Shown: piece after piece, positions 1 to 7,216 of the stretch
Layout: the number at the start of each line of letters is the position of its first letter
Numbering within the stretch: position 1 is the stretch's first letter
Source: an uncultured Prevotella sp.
Lineage (GTDB): Bacteria; Bacteroidota; Bacteroidia; Bacteroidales; Bacteroidaceae
DNA: 57,520 bases
Reading direction: 5' to 3'
Assembly: GCA_900319905.1 (NCBI GenBank)
Contig: ONQB01000029.1
Location: 1-57,520 of the forward strand
Made by a program: the position numbers and the translations under genes
The notes under the pieces: generated by a model
The model's database searches: none
What the model was told of the DNA's origin: nothing
What the model saw: only the letters and a program-made list of their open reading frames with translations

Positions 1-186
1 GTTTTATTTGTTTTTGTAAAAAAGTGGCATTCTAGAGTTCCATTCTTCAACCACAGGGTTTGTCGGGTGCGCCCAGAAGTCCTGTCATTAGAAGAAGCCG
101 GTTATTTGACAGAACCCCCTTGGGGGGTCCTAACAATACAACATTCACCACTTTGGCTTATGAAAGGCAAAACCAACTCCCTTTCA
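1..186. other. Intergenic edge with repeat fragments
   Basis: No gene is visible. The stretch holds a family C half-arm (about 75-110) followed by a truncated family B end with a CCCCCTTGGGGG core (about 113-130). The first 40 bases resemble the AT-rich sequence at 24425-24475. Confidence 0.5.
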
Positions 187-292
187 ACCTTCAATTGTAA
201 TTAGCCCCTCCCCTCAGGTGGGGGAGGGAGCCGCGCGCAAAGCGCGCGGGGGTGGGGCCGGAACCACGCAAAGCGCGCGGGGGTGGGGCTGC
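187..292 (-). repeat. Family A GC-hairpin repeat after GH36 gene
   Basis: Read on the minus strand, the element starts right after the TAG stop (293-295) of the alpha-galactosidase gene. It has two GCCCCACCCCCGCGCG-type hairpins in tandem and the CTCCCTCCCCCA core. Copies of the family lie behind many genes in the window. There is no U-tract, so a role as a classical terminator is not shown. Confidence 0.75.
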
Positions 293-2464
293 CTACTCCT
301 CCCTCAGTTCCAACGCCACACTCGCATCATTATAATTGATGAGCGAGCGGAGGTTGAGTCCCACCTCCATGAGCGTCTTACCACTGATCACCTTACCGTC
401 GAGGCTGCATGGCCGTTTCTCATCCCACGGCGTGAGTTCCTTGATGCGGTAGTTGCGGTTGGGATCGAGACCACCGAGCTGCACTGACGGAATCTTCTGA
501 TTGAAGAGATAGTTGTAGTTGTAGGCAAAGAAAGCCGCACGGCTCTTGTCATTGCTCACATACATGAGCGAAGCCACACCGTCGCCCTCATACGGCGAGT
601 GGAGACGGTAGAGGTCGCCCAACTGCACCACATCCCGTATCTGCTTGTAAGCCGCGATGCCCCGCTTGGCGAAGGCGAAGTCGGCCTTGCTCATCTGACT
701 GGGTTGCAGTTCCATACCCAGACGACCCGTCATGGCCACATCCAGACGGAACTTGATGGGCGTGACACGACCCGTCTGATGGTTGCGCTCAGCACTGACG
801 TGGGCGGCGATGGCCATAGCCGGGAAGTAGTTGAGCTCACCCCACTGGATGAACAACCGCATCTTCGCGTCGGTGTCGTCACTGCCCCAGAACTCATCGA
901 AGTAAGGCAGCATGCCGTAGTTGATACGACCGCCACCGCTCGAGCAGTCCTGGATGACGAGTTTCGGGTATTTGGCACGGATGCGCTGCAAGGTCTTGAG
1001 CAGACCCAGCTGATAGTCGACGTAGATCTGCGACTGCTTGTCGGCAGGCAGATACGGCGAGCCGTAGTCCATGAGCGGCGCGTTGCAGTCCCATTTGATA
1101 TATGCGAGGTCGGGGTTCTCCGTCATCAGGTCATCGACGACGTGGAACACGAAGTCCTGCACCTTCGGGTTGGTCAGGTCGAGCACGACCTGCGTGCCGC
1201 CACGTCCCGTGGACAGCTCACGGCCTTTGCCGCGCAGCACCCAGTCGGGGTGCTTCTCGTAGAACTCGCTCTTGGTGTTGGCCATCTCCGGCTCTATCCA
1301 GATGCCGAACTTCAGTCCGTCGGCCGTGGCCTCCTTGACGAGGGCACCGATGCCACCGGGCAGCTTGGTTTTGTTCACCCTCCAGTCGCCGAGGCTGGAG
1401 TGGTCGTCATTGCGCGGGTACTTGTCGCCGAACCATCCGTCGTCCATGACGAACATCTCACCGCCGATGCCGGCCCAGTCCTTCATCATCTCCTTCATCT
1501 TGTCCTCGGTGATGCCGAAGTAGACACCCTCCCAGGAGTTGAGCAGGATGTCGCGGGGCACGCTGCCGTTGTGCAGCTTATACTGTCGGGCCCAGCGGTG
1601 GAGCGCACGGCTCACGCCGCCCTTGCCCTCATCGGAGAAGGTCATGCACAGCTCGGGCGTGGTGAAGGTCTGACCGCCGTCGAGCAGATAGGGCGACTCC
1701 TCCTCGTTGATGCCCGCAATGAGGCTCAGCGACGTGTTCTTCGCGTCGACCTTAAGCTTATAGTTGCCGGGCCAGGCGAGTGTGGCACCCAATACCTTTC
1801 CGTGGGTCTCGCTCAGCGCGCCGTCCTCCGAGATCATCAGCGACGGAGAGTCCTCCTGCGTGTTCTGCAAGCCGTTGCGGTTGGCAATGACCTTCTGGCC
1901 ATTGGTCAGCCGCTCCTCGTCGACGAAGTTTTCGGCCGCCCACGATCCATGCTGGTGACTCATGTAGTTGTCGCCACGGGGCAGGCTGACGAAGGCGGAG
2001 TTGTACTTGAGCAGACGCACGGCCTTGCGCCCGCCGTTCTTGATCTCCACCCAGGTGGAGATGACATCGGTGCCGTTGTAGGCCTTGAACACCTGTGTGA
2101 CCTGCACGGGATAGACCTTGTCGCGCATGACGACACGCAGCAGACGCCCCTCGCTGTCGGTGGTCTCGTCAACATGGTCGACGACGAGGTCGAGCGTCAT
2201 GTTGCCGTCAGGCTGCTGAATGGCGATGGCCTTCTCGCCCTCCGTATGCAAGCCGAAGGCGGGATAGCTGGGACGGTTGAGCGCCATGCCCGTGGAGAAG
2301 ATCTCGCCGGCATTGGTCACCTTCGGTCCATAGAACTGAAACAGCGGCGCACGGTCCTTGTCGGCCGTCACCATGAGCGAGGTGTGAGGCGTGCTCACAA
2401 GATAGTTGCCGGCCCACGCGGGCGTCAGGCAAAGAGATAGAAGGATTGCTAATGGTTGTCTCAT
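293..2464 (-). CDS. Secreted alpha-galactosidase, GH36 family
   Basis: This is a 723-residue glycoside hydrolase predicted to release terminal alpha-galactose from galacto-oligosaccharides. I chose the ATG at 2464 because it opens a signal peptide (MRQPLAILLSLCLTPAWA); the frame stays open further upstream but overlaps the 3' end of crcB. GH36 landmarks are in order: DDGWFG, IWIEPEM, the nucleophile motif YIKWDCN with Asp about 459, and CSSGGGRINYG followed by SDDTD with the likely acid/base Asp about 529. The length fits the family. It ends flush with a family A repeat. Family assignment is strong; the natural substrate is inferred. Confidence 0.92.
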   Translation of the reverse strand: MRQPLAILLSLCLTPAWAGNYLVSTPHTSLMVTADKDRAPLFQFYGPKVTNAGEIFSTGMALNRPSYPAFGLHTEGEKAIAIQQPDGNMTLDLVVDHVDETTDSEGRLLRVVMRDKVYPVQVTQVFKAYNGTDVISTWVEIKNGGRKAVRLLKYNSAFVSLPRGDNYMSHQHGSWAAENFVDEERLTNGQKVIANRNGLQNTQEDSPSLMISEDGALSETHGKVLGATLAWPGNYKLKVDAKNTSLSLIAGINEEESPYLLDGGQTFTTPELCMTFSDEGKGGVSRALHRWARQYKLHNGSVPRDILLNSWEGVYFGITEDKMKEMMKDWAGIGGEMFVMDDGWFGDKYPRNDDHSSLGDWRVNKTKLPGGIGALVKEATADGLKFGIWIEPEMANTKSEFYEKHPDWVLRGKGRELSTGRGGTQVVLDLTNPKVQDFVFHVVDDLMTENPDLAYIKWDCNAPLMDYGSPYLPADKQSQIYVDYQLGLLKTLQRIRAKYPKLVIQDCSSGGGRINYGMLPYFDEFWGSDDTDAKMRLFIQWGELNYFPAMAIAAHVSAERNHQTGRVTPIKFRLDVAMTGRLGMELQPSQMSKADFAFAKRGIAAYKQIRDVVQLGDLYRLHSPYEGDGVASLMYVSNDKSRAAFFAYNYNYLFNQKIPSVQLGGLDPNRNYRIKELTPWDEKRPCSLDGKVISGKTLMEVGLNLRSLINYNDASVALELREE

Positions 2465-2505
2465 ATGACGTAAGATTTGTTTTAGGATAAAGCGTGTCAG
2501 ACAGC

Positions 2506-2889
2506 TCAGCCGATGGCCTGACCAAGACGCAGGCCACCCCACACGGCAACGAAGCCGAGGACGAGGCTCAGCATGATGTAAGCGGCCAGCATCAACGGAT
2601 GATTGCCGGCCAGCACGTTGCTCTCCTTCATGAATGTGGAGAACGTGGTGAAACCACCGCACAGACCTGTGGTGAGCAACAGCCGTGTGTCAGGCCGAAG
2701 ACCCCAGAACGTACCATTGGCCTGGGGCAGACCGGAGAAGAAACCAATGAGCAGACAACCGAGGATGTTGACCACGAAGGTGCCGGCGGGAAAAGGAGTG
2801 GCCACCAACAACCCTGTGACCTTGGAAATCAAGAACCGAAGACCGCCTCCGAAGAAGCTGCCCAAAGAGACTAAGAATACTTCTCTCAT
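2506..2889 (-). CDS. crcB: Fluoride channel CrcB/FluC
   Basis: A 127-residue membrane protein of the normal size for Fluc channels, which form dual-topology dimers that export fluoride. Visible family signatures are GGGLRF near the N-terminus, GTFVVNILGC in the second helix, and GGFTTFSTF in the third helix, which holds the conserved Phe/Ser track. Four hydrophobic segments are evident. It sits 41 bp upstream of the alpha-galactosidase gene on the same strand, with a promoter-like TAACTTTG about 60 bp ahead of its ATG. I looked for a fluoride riboswitch in the short leader and saw nothing convincing. Confidence 0.93.
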   Translation of the reverse strand: MREVFLVSLGSFFGGGLRFLISKVTGLLVATPFPAGTFVVNILGCLLIGFFSGLPQANGTFWGLRPDTRLLLTTGLCGGFTTFSTFMKESNVLAGNHPLMLAAYIMLSLVLGFVAVWGGLRLGQAIG

Positions 2890-2947
2890 GCTTGCTGTAT
2901 ATACGTATCATGTTGCGGCACGTAACATGCGCACCGCTTTGATAAGG

Positions 2948-2955
2948 CAAAGTTA
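2948..2955 (-). promoter_or_regulatory. Putative -7 box for crcB
   Basis: TAACTTTG on the minus strand matches the Bacteroidetes -7 consensus TAnnTTTG and would give a leader of about 50 nt. No clear -33 element at ideal spacing. Confidence 0.5.
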
Positions 2956-3029
2956 CGTCAAAAATCATAAAGGAGCGACAAAACAAGGAGATATTTACGC
3001 CACACGGAACGGGTTTGACGAAAATATAC

Positions 3030-3037
3030 TATCTTTG
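3030..3037 (+). promoter_or_regulatory. Putative -7 box for the GYF-domain gene
   Basis: TATCTTTG followed by CAA, matching TAnnTTTG, lies about 70 bp before the ATG at 3106. The -33 element is not obvious. Confidence 0.45.
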
Positions 3038-3105
3038 CAACATCAAGCAGGTGGGCGGAAAGCCACACGACCTTGACAAATAACCATTTAACAAAGAGAA
3101 GATTC

Positions 3106-4116
3106 ATGAACTATTTCATTATTGTCAACGACGCTCAGCAGGGTCCTTATACGATTGACGAACTGCGTCAGCGTCACATCACTCAGGAAACGCTCGTCTG
3201 GTGCGAGGGCATGGCCAACTGGCAGCCGGCCTGGCAGGTGGAAGAGCTGCGCACACTGTTCTTCAACGCCGGCAACGGCCAGGCTACACCTCCACCCATC
3301 CCCGGTGCCACCAACGTACCCATCCCACCCGTCAACGGCACGTCAGACGACACACAAGGCACCAGCAACGGACCGGTCAATGACGGACCCGCCTACGGCG
3401 GACCTGTCAACGGAGTACCTGTCAACGGCGACGGGCAGAACGGCGACAAAAAACGGAAAAGTCGCAAGACGCTATACATTACACTGGGCATCATCGCCTT
3501 CATCCTCTTCCTCATGGCGCTCACCAACCCCAACCGGGCCGAGCACCAGCAGGCTATCCTCGCTGCCATGGACACGACGTCGGTGGAAAGTGAGGAGGAC
3601 GCCAACAGCCCGGCAGGACGCTCCATCATGGACTATGTCATGAAGGTGGGCAAGACCATCGCTAACGAGATGATCAGGGAACAGGTGATGAACAACCTGG
3701 AGTATCACAACTATGTGTTCTTCTCCACGACGACGCTGCACAGTGACCTGGTGGGGCATGACCTGCGCACGTCGACGGGTTTCTTCGGACACGTGAAGGT
3801 GGTGAGCCTCACGTCCGTCGTCCCCCAGTTCTTCCAGCAGATGACGGGCTTCGACCGTGACGGGGAGAGCATGGACGAGCAGGATAACGGCGATGACAAC
3901 GGCGTACAGGGCGAAGAGACGACAGTGGAGACGCAGACGGTGAAGAAAAACGGCGTCACCGTCGACTCCGTCACAAAGCGCATGACAAAGCGGCTGGCCA
4001 ACGACGTGGCGCGGAAGGTGAAGCAGGAGGTGAAGCAGCAAACCGACAGTACTACATCCAAAGATGTCGACGGCATCATCGACCAGGTGCTCCAATTCAT
4101 CAAAGACCTGCTGTAG
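3106..4116 (+). CDS. GYF_2-domain (DUF4339-like) single-pass membrane protein
   Basis: A 336-residue protein. I chose the ATG at 3106, which opens the domain (MNYFIIVNDAQQGPY) and has AGAGAAG upstream; a TTG at 3073 is the alternative. Residues 1-55 match the GYF_2 pattern GPYTIDEL...LVWCEGMANWQPA, a small fold that binds proline-rich peptides in other proteins. A Pro/Gly/Asn-rich linker with repeated GPVNG/VPVNG follows, then basic residues and one membrane helix at about 123-140. The C-terminal half has a YHNYVFFSTTTLHSD segment and an acidic stretch. In this phylum such domains often sit on envelope proteins. The partner and role are unknown. Confidence 0.8.
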   Translation: MNYFIIVNDAQQGPYTIDELRQRHITQETLVWCEGMANWQPAWQVEELRTLFFNAGNGQATPPPIPGATNVPIPPVNGTSDDTQGTSNGPVNDGPAYGGPVNGVPVNGDGQNGDKKRKSRKTLYITLGIIAFILFLMALTNPNRAEHQQAILAAMDTTSVESEEDANSPAGRSIMDYVMKVGKTIANEMIREQVMNNLEYHNYVFFSTTTLHSDLVGHDLRTSTGFFGHVKVVSLTSVVPQFFQQMTGFDRDGESMDEQDNGDDNGVQGEETTVETQTVKKNGVTVDSVTKRMTKRLANDVARKVKQEVKQQTDSTTSKDVDGIIDQVLQFIKDLL

Positions 4117-4222
4117 CAGTGACGGAGCTACGGCGAGATGAAGCGATTCCCCTCGAATATGAGAAGGCCGTTGATTTGAGAAGTTCAGAAGTCCGGTCAT
4201 TAGAGGAAGCCATTCATTTGAC

Positions 4223-4549
4223 AGAACCCCCTTGGGGGTTCCGGCAACATAGCGAGGGGATGAGCGAATGAGCGTCAGCGAATGAAGCGATTCCCCTCGA
4301 AAACAAGGCGGGGTATAAATAACTCGCTACCCCCTTGGGGGTTGCGGCAATATAATTATGGTGCATCCGTGAAATGCATCCGTGAAACATCATGCAACAT
4401 GGACATGGACGATACGCCGAATACATCACATTGCCGCAACCCCCAAGGGGGTAGCGATTTATTTTATCCCATCCATGCTACGAGGGGAAGAGGTTCGCTC
4501 CGCTCACCTCATCCCCTCGCTATGATACCGGAACCCCCAAGGGGGTTCT
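4223..4549. repeat. Family B palindromic element, full copy
   Basis: The element begins AGAACCCCCTTGGGGGTTCC and ends with its inverted complement. Inside are two more CCCCCTTGGGGG-type hairpins followed by TTGCGGCA and its complement, plus GCGAGGGGATGAGC and CGATTCCCCTCG segments. It looks like a MITE-like palindrome with nested hairpins. Other copies: 9958-10265, 21364-21663, 40525-40766. Confidence 0.8.
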
Positions 4550-4668
4550 ATAATTTGAGAAGACCGGCGATTTGAGAAGACCGGGGATTTGAGAAGTTCT
4601 ATGATTTGAGAAGTTCAGAAGTACGGAAGTTCAGAAGTCCAGTCATTTGAAGAAGCCGGTCATTTGAA

Positions 4669-4806
4669 AGAACCCCCTTGGGGGTTCCGGCAACATAGCG
4701 AGGGGAAGAGCGAATGAGCGACAGCGAATGAAGCGATTCCCCTCGAACCTCGCAACATGACGCGTACAATAATTCGCTACCCCCTTGGGGGGTGCGGCAT
4801 TATTAA
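4669..4806 (+). repeat. Family B half-element
   Basis: It carries only the left half of the family B palindrome: the CCCCCTTGGGGG end, the GCGAGGGG/GATTCCCCTCG segment and the inner CCCCCTTGGGG hairpin with GTGCGGCA. The right half is missing. Confidence 0.7.
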
Positions 4807-4827
4807 ATACAATGCATCCAATCAACA

Positions 4828-4865
4828 ATTCAAGTTTCGCATGCTAATAATTACGTATAGCCAAG
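4828..4865 (+). repeat. 38-bp dispersed repeat, copy 1
   Basis: The sequence starting ATTCAAGTTTCGCATGCTAA and ending TATAGCCAAG recurs at 57377-57414 with one mismatch. It is followed by CAAGACCGGCCCCTGC, which appears inverted after copy 2. Confidence 0.75.
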
Positions 4866-4930
4866 ACCGGCCCCTGCGAAGCGTTTGTAACTTGCGGAAC
4901 TTGAATTATCAACCAATACCATCTCCCATT

Positions 4931-5005
4931 CAACCGCCAATTGTAATTAGCCCTCCCCTCAGGTGGGGGAGGGAGCCGCGCGCTTTAGCGCGCGGGGGTG
5001 GGGCT
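4931..5005 (-). repeat. Family A repeat overlapping the esterase 3' end
   Basis: Read on the minus strand, the GCCCCACCCCC-hairpin-CTCCCTCCCCC core lies inside the last codons of the esterase gene. Its CACCTGAGG supplies the TGA stop. Confidence 0.75.
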
Positions 5006-5795
5006 CCATTGCCCACACAAATCCCTTGGCCGTTCTGATGCCATTGTCCTGGAAGTGGTTGCCGGGGTTCATCTCAAGGACAACAGGGATGTGCTGCGCC
5101 TGAATGATCTCGAGCTGTTGATGGATGCAGTCGTCAACGGTGGCAAGCAACGGCGTGCGGGTGTGGCTTTCGCGGTCACCAAGGCTCAGATAGACAGCAC
5201 CGGCACGCATGGGAGTGCGCATGGCAAAAGAAATCCAGTCACGGAACCATACCGACGGCGAGGCACCGACCACGGCACTGAACGTATGCTGCGTACCGGC
5301 CCAGAGGGAGAACAGCCCCGCAAGGGAGTAGCCGCCGAGGATGACGCGCCAAGCGGTACTGGCTGCCTCGACATCGGCCACGTCGGAGCCTGCTGAGCGG
5401 TTAACCGTGGCGGAGCAGGCCGAGCGGTCGGCGGTGTCGGGCACGTCGATGACAGAGTACCTGCCCTGACCCGGCTGCATATCGTCGCACAACGGCTTGG
5501 CCTGCACAACAGCCGGAATGACACTCTTCAGGAGCAGGTCCAGCGTGCGCGGCGCACCATTGCCAAAGGTCGTCTTACCAAAGACAGGCGGGGCCGGCCA
5601 CGGTGACAGCTCGTCGAACCAGCGCTTGACAGGGACCGCAACCAGCACAAAGGACGCGGTGGTGTGGACCGTCAGATAGTCGACCTCCGACTGAAGCTCT
5701 TCCAAATCATGACTGTCGACCGGTTGCAACAAGATGGCCGGCCGATGCTCAGGGGCCTCGTCTGTCGCCTTATATGAATAAGCTTTAAGTTGCAT
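4959..5795 (-). CDS. Alpha/beta-hydrolase esterase with a repeat-encoded C-terminus
   Basis: A putative serine esterase of 278 residues. The nucleophile elbow GGYSLAG (G-x-S-x-G) is clear, and a C-terminal GNHFQDNG could give the catalytic His. It resembles the cytosolic esterase D / IroE-like alpha/beta hydrolases. I chose the ATG at 5795 over a GTG ten codons upstream. The last 15 or so residues (EPHPRALKRAAPSPT) are translated from a family A intergenic repeat, which also gives the stop, so the original stop has probably been lost or the repeat inserted at the gene end. No signal peptide is evident. The substrate is unknown. Confidence 0.75.
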   Translation of the reverse strand: MQLKAYSYKATDEAPEHRPAILLQPVDSHDLEELQSEVDYLTVHTTASFVLVAVPVKRWFDELSPWPAPPVFGKTTFGNGAPRTLDLLLKSVIPAVVQAKPLCDDMQPGQGRYSVIDVPDTADRSACSATVNRSAGSDVADVEAASTAWRVILGGYSLAGLFSLWAGTQHTFSAVVGASPSVWFRDWISFAMRTPMRAGAVYLSLGDRESHTRTPLLATVDDCIHQQLEIIQAQHIPVVLEMNPGNHFQDNGIRTAKGFVWAMEPHPRALKRAAPSPT

Positions 5796-5896
5796 AATAA
5801 ATTTTTTAGGAGTAATGAGCTTCACTACTTTCTAAGTAGCCTCTTGATACTCATGACCGTTAAATCACGTTTCTCTTCATTACAAGTATGTTGCCA

Positions 5897-5927
5897 CAAA
5901 TATAGGTAAAATATCCCAACCCGCCAA
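5897..5927 (-). promoter_or_regulatory. Putative promoter of the esterase gene
   Basis: On the minus strand TTG (5925-5927), a 20-bp spacer and TATATTTG (5897-5904) fit the Bacteroidetes promoter pattern. The leader would be about 95 nt. Confidence 0.5.
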
Positions 5928-5987
5928 GTAATTAACGATGAAAATGGAAGAGGTCTTCTGACTTCACCAATGCATCACCCTATTTAA

Positions 5988-6399
5988 GGAAAATAGTCAT
6001 GCACGGGCTTTCGCTCCCAATGGAGCTCTGGGACTAAAGCTGATGGGATTGCCTTACGAGCAAGCTCGCAGGCTATCCCATCTGCTTTAATCCCACCCCT
6101 ACGGGGGTTGTGCCCGTCCATGACGAAAATCGCTTCGCGTAAAATTGCACCTACGGTGCATAAAATATAAATGTCTGTAGGAAATAAGTGACAAGTAGGT
6201 CACGCAACGGCTTTCGTGCCGCATTATTTTATGCCCGAAGGGCAATTTTACGCGAAGCGATTTTCGTCAGTGACAGGCTCACACCTATGGTGTTGTTCTG
6301 ACGCAATGGGGTTGCCGGCGAGCTTGCTCGTTAGGCGACCCCATTGCGACAGAACAAAAGCTCCATTGGGAGCGGAAGTCTGTCAGTGACTATTTTCTT
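5988..6399. repeat. 412-bp nested palindromic element
   Basis: The outer arms (GAAAATAGTCA...CGCTCCCAATGGAGCT, 5989-6026) match inverted sequence at 6361-6399. Inside are two long hairpins (6030-6093 and 6295-6355), each with a CGAGC/GCTCG tip, and a perfect 28-bp inverted pair (6121-6148 with 6242-6269). Small hairpins sit on the ends of the inner arms. I see no ORF. It could be a MITE or a large structured RNA; the sequence alone cannot decide. Confidence 0.8.
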
Positions 6400-6603
6400 T
6401 TTCATTGTCTAAGTGTCTGACTATGCGTCACCATAAATTAACTCAAGACGACTACAAGCTCCACGTGCAGAAATGAATGAGCAAGCACAGCGGCGTGGGC
6501 ATCAAGAGCATAGAATAATCACGGGATAAGAAAAAAATGGCAATTAGCTTGGGGATATGAGAAAAACCCATTATATTTGCAACAGTTAAAAGAAAGGAAG
6601 AAT

Positions 6604-6778
6604 ATGAATGCAGCAGCAATGAACAACTTGTGGAATTATCTGCAAGGCCTGTCGCTTACAGCAGACAACTGGCGGTGGCTGGCGGAAAGGTCTTTTTTGC
6701 CAGGATATCGAGGTAGTCTCCACCATCGACTATGCCCAACAATTTGTAGAAGAAGACGATGACGACGGGGTTTCTTAA
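6604..6778 (+). pseudogene. Frameshifted small antitoxin-like gene
   Basis: The ATG at 6604 opens MNNLWNYLQGLSLTADN-WRWLAE, like short Prevotella proteins often found beside toxin genes (resemblance by memory, not searched). The frame then runs into a TTTTTT tract near 6692-6697. The continuation DIEVVSTIDYAQQFVEEDD is found one frame over and ends with TAA at 6776-6778. Removing one base in the T run would restore a protein of about 57 residues. The stop overlaps the stop of the convergent zinc-ribbon gene. The cause could be a real mutation, a sequencing error in the homopolymer, or programmed slippage. No toxin partner is adjacent. Confidence 0.55.
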
Positions 6779-7068
6779 CACCAGAATTCCTCTTCGCCCG
6801 TGAACCGCATGCGTCCTCCGCAGCGCGGGCATGTCTGATGGTCCCACTCGGTGATGCGGTTGCTGCCGCAGCGCAGGCAGAGACGGCCGGAGAGGCCGTT
6901 GAACGACGCGGCGACATTGCCTATGATGCCACCTACCACCAACGGCTCAACGCTGTGGCAGTCGGGACACGACACCATGACGACATGCTGTCCCATAAAA
7001 CCACGGCCCTCGTAGTCGAAGGCCTCGTAGCCACAGCGTTCACAGCGATAAGTCTTACGATGTGCCAT
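6775..7068 (-). CDS. Small multi-CxxC zinc-ribbon protein
   Basis: A 97-residue protein with CERCG near residue 9, CPDC near 35, CLRCG in the middle and CPRCG near the C-terminus, a pattern for two zinc-ribbon modules. I cannot assign a function. It lies downstream of nrdD on the same strand, in the place where the activase gene nrdG often lies, but it has no radical-SAM CxxxCxxC motif and is not NrdG. A family C repeat (7080-7191) separates it from nrdD. Such proteins may bind nucleic acid or act as chaperone-like factors; this is only a family-level guess. Confidence 0.75.
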   Translation of the reverse strand: MAHRKTYRCERCGYEAFDYEGRGFMGQHVVMVSCPDCHSVEPLVVGGIIGNVAASFNGLSGRLCLRCGSNRITEWDHQTCPRCGGRMRFTGEEEFWC

Positions 7069-7079
7069 AATTCTTTCTT

Positions 7080-7191
7080 AGAAGTCCGGAAGTTCTGAAG
7101 TCCAGAAGTCCAGTCAATTGTCTCTTGGACGTTACTGTTAATAGCAATTGTAATGACTGGACTTCTGAACTTCCGGACTTCTGGACTTCTA
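7080..7191. repeat. Family C palindrome, loop type 3
   Basis: AGAAGTCCGGAAGTTCTGAA-type arms face inverted arms around a loop (about 7118-7155) containing TCTCTTGGACGTTACTG. The same loop appears in reverse at 21839-21878 and in variant form at 19514-19563. Confidence 0.75.
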
Positions 7192-7216
7192 CATAATAGT
7201 CATCCTTCGCAAGCCC

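Larger units (their letters stand above)
4117..4958. other. Intergenic region packed with repeat families B and C
   Basis: About 840 bp between convergent genes hold a family C half-arm (4179-4220), a full family B palindrome (4223-4549), more C arms (4560-4660), a B half-element (4669-4806) and one copy of a 38-bp repeat (4828-4865). Short ORFs here just translate repeats, so I call no gene. Confidence 0.7.

Noticed and set aside
599-2440. Long plus-strand ORF opposite the alpha-galactosidase
   Set aside because: It is an antisense shadow of a GC-rich gene with no family features; the minus-strand frame has GH36 motifs. The same holds for 47926-49764 and 46741-47826 under the TonB receptor.
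2890-2960. Fluoride riboswitch ahead of crcB
   Set aside because: The leader is short and I could not find the conserved aptamer core.
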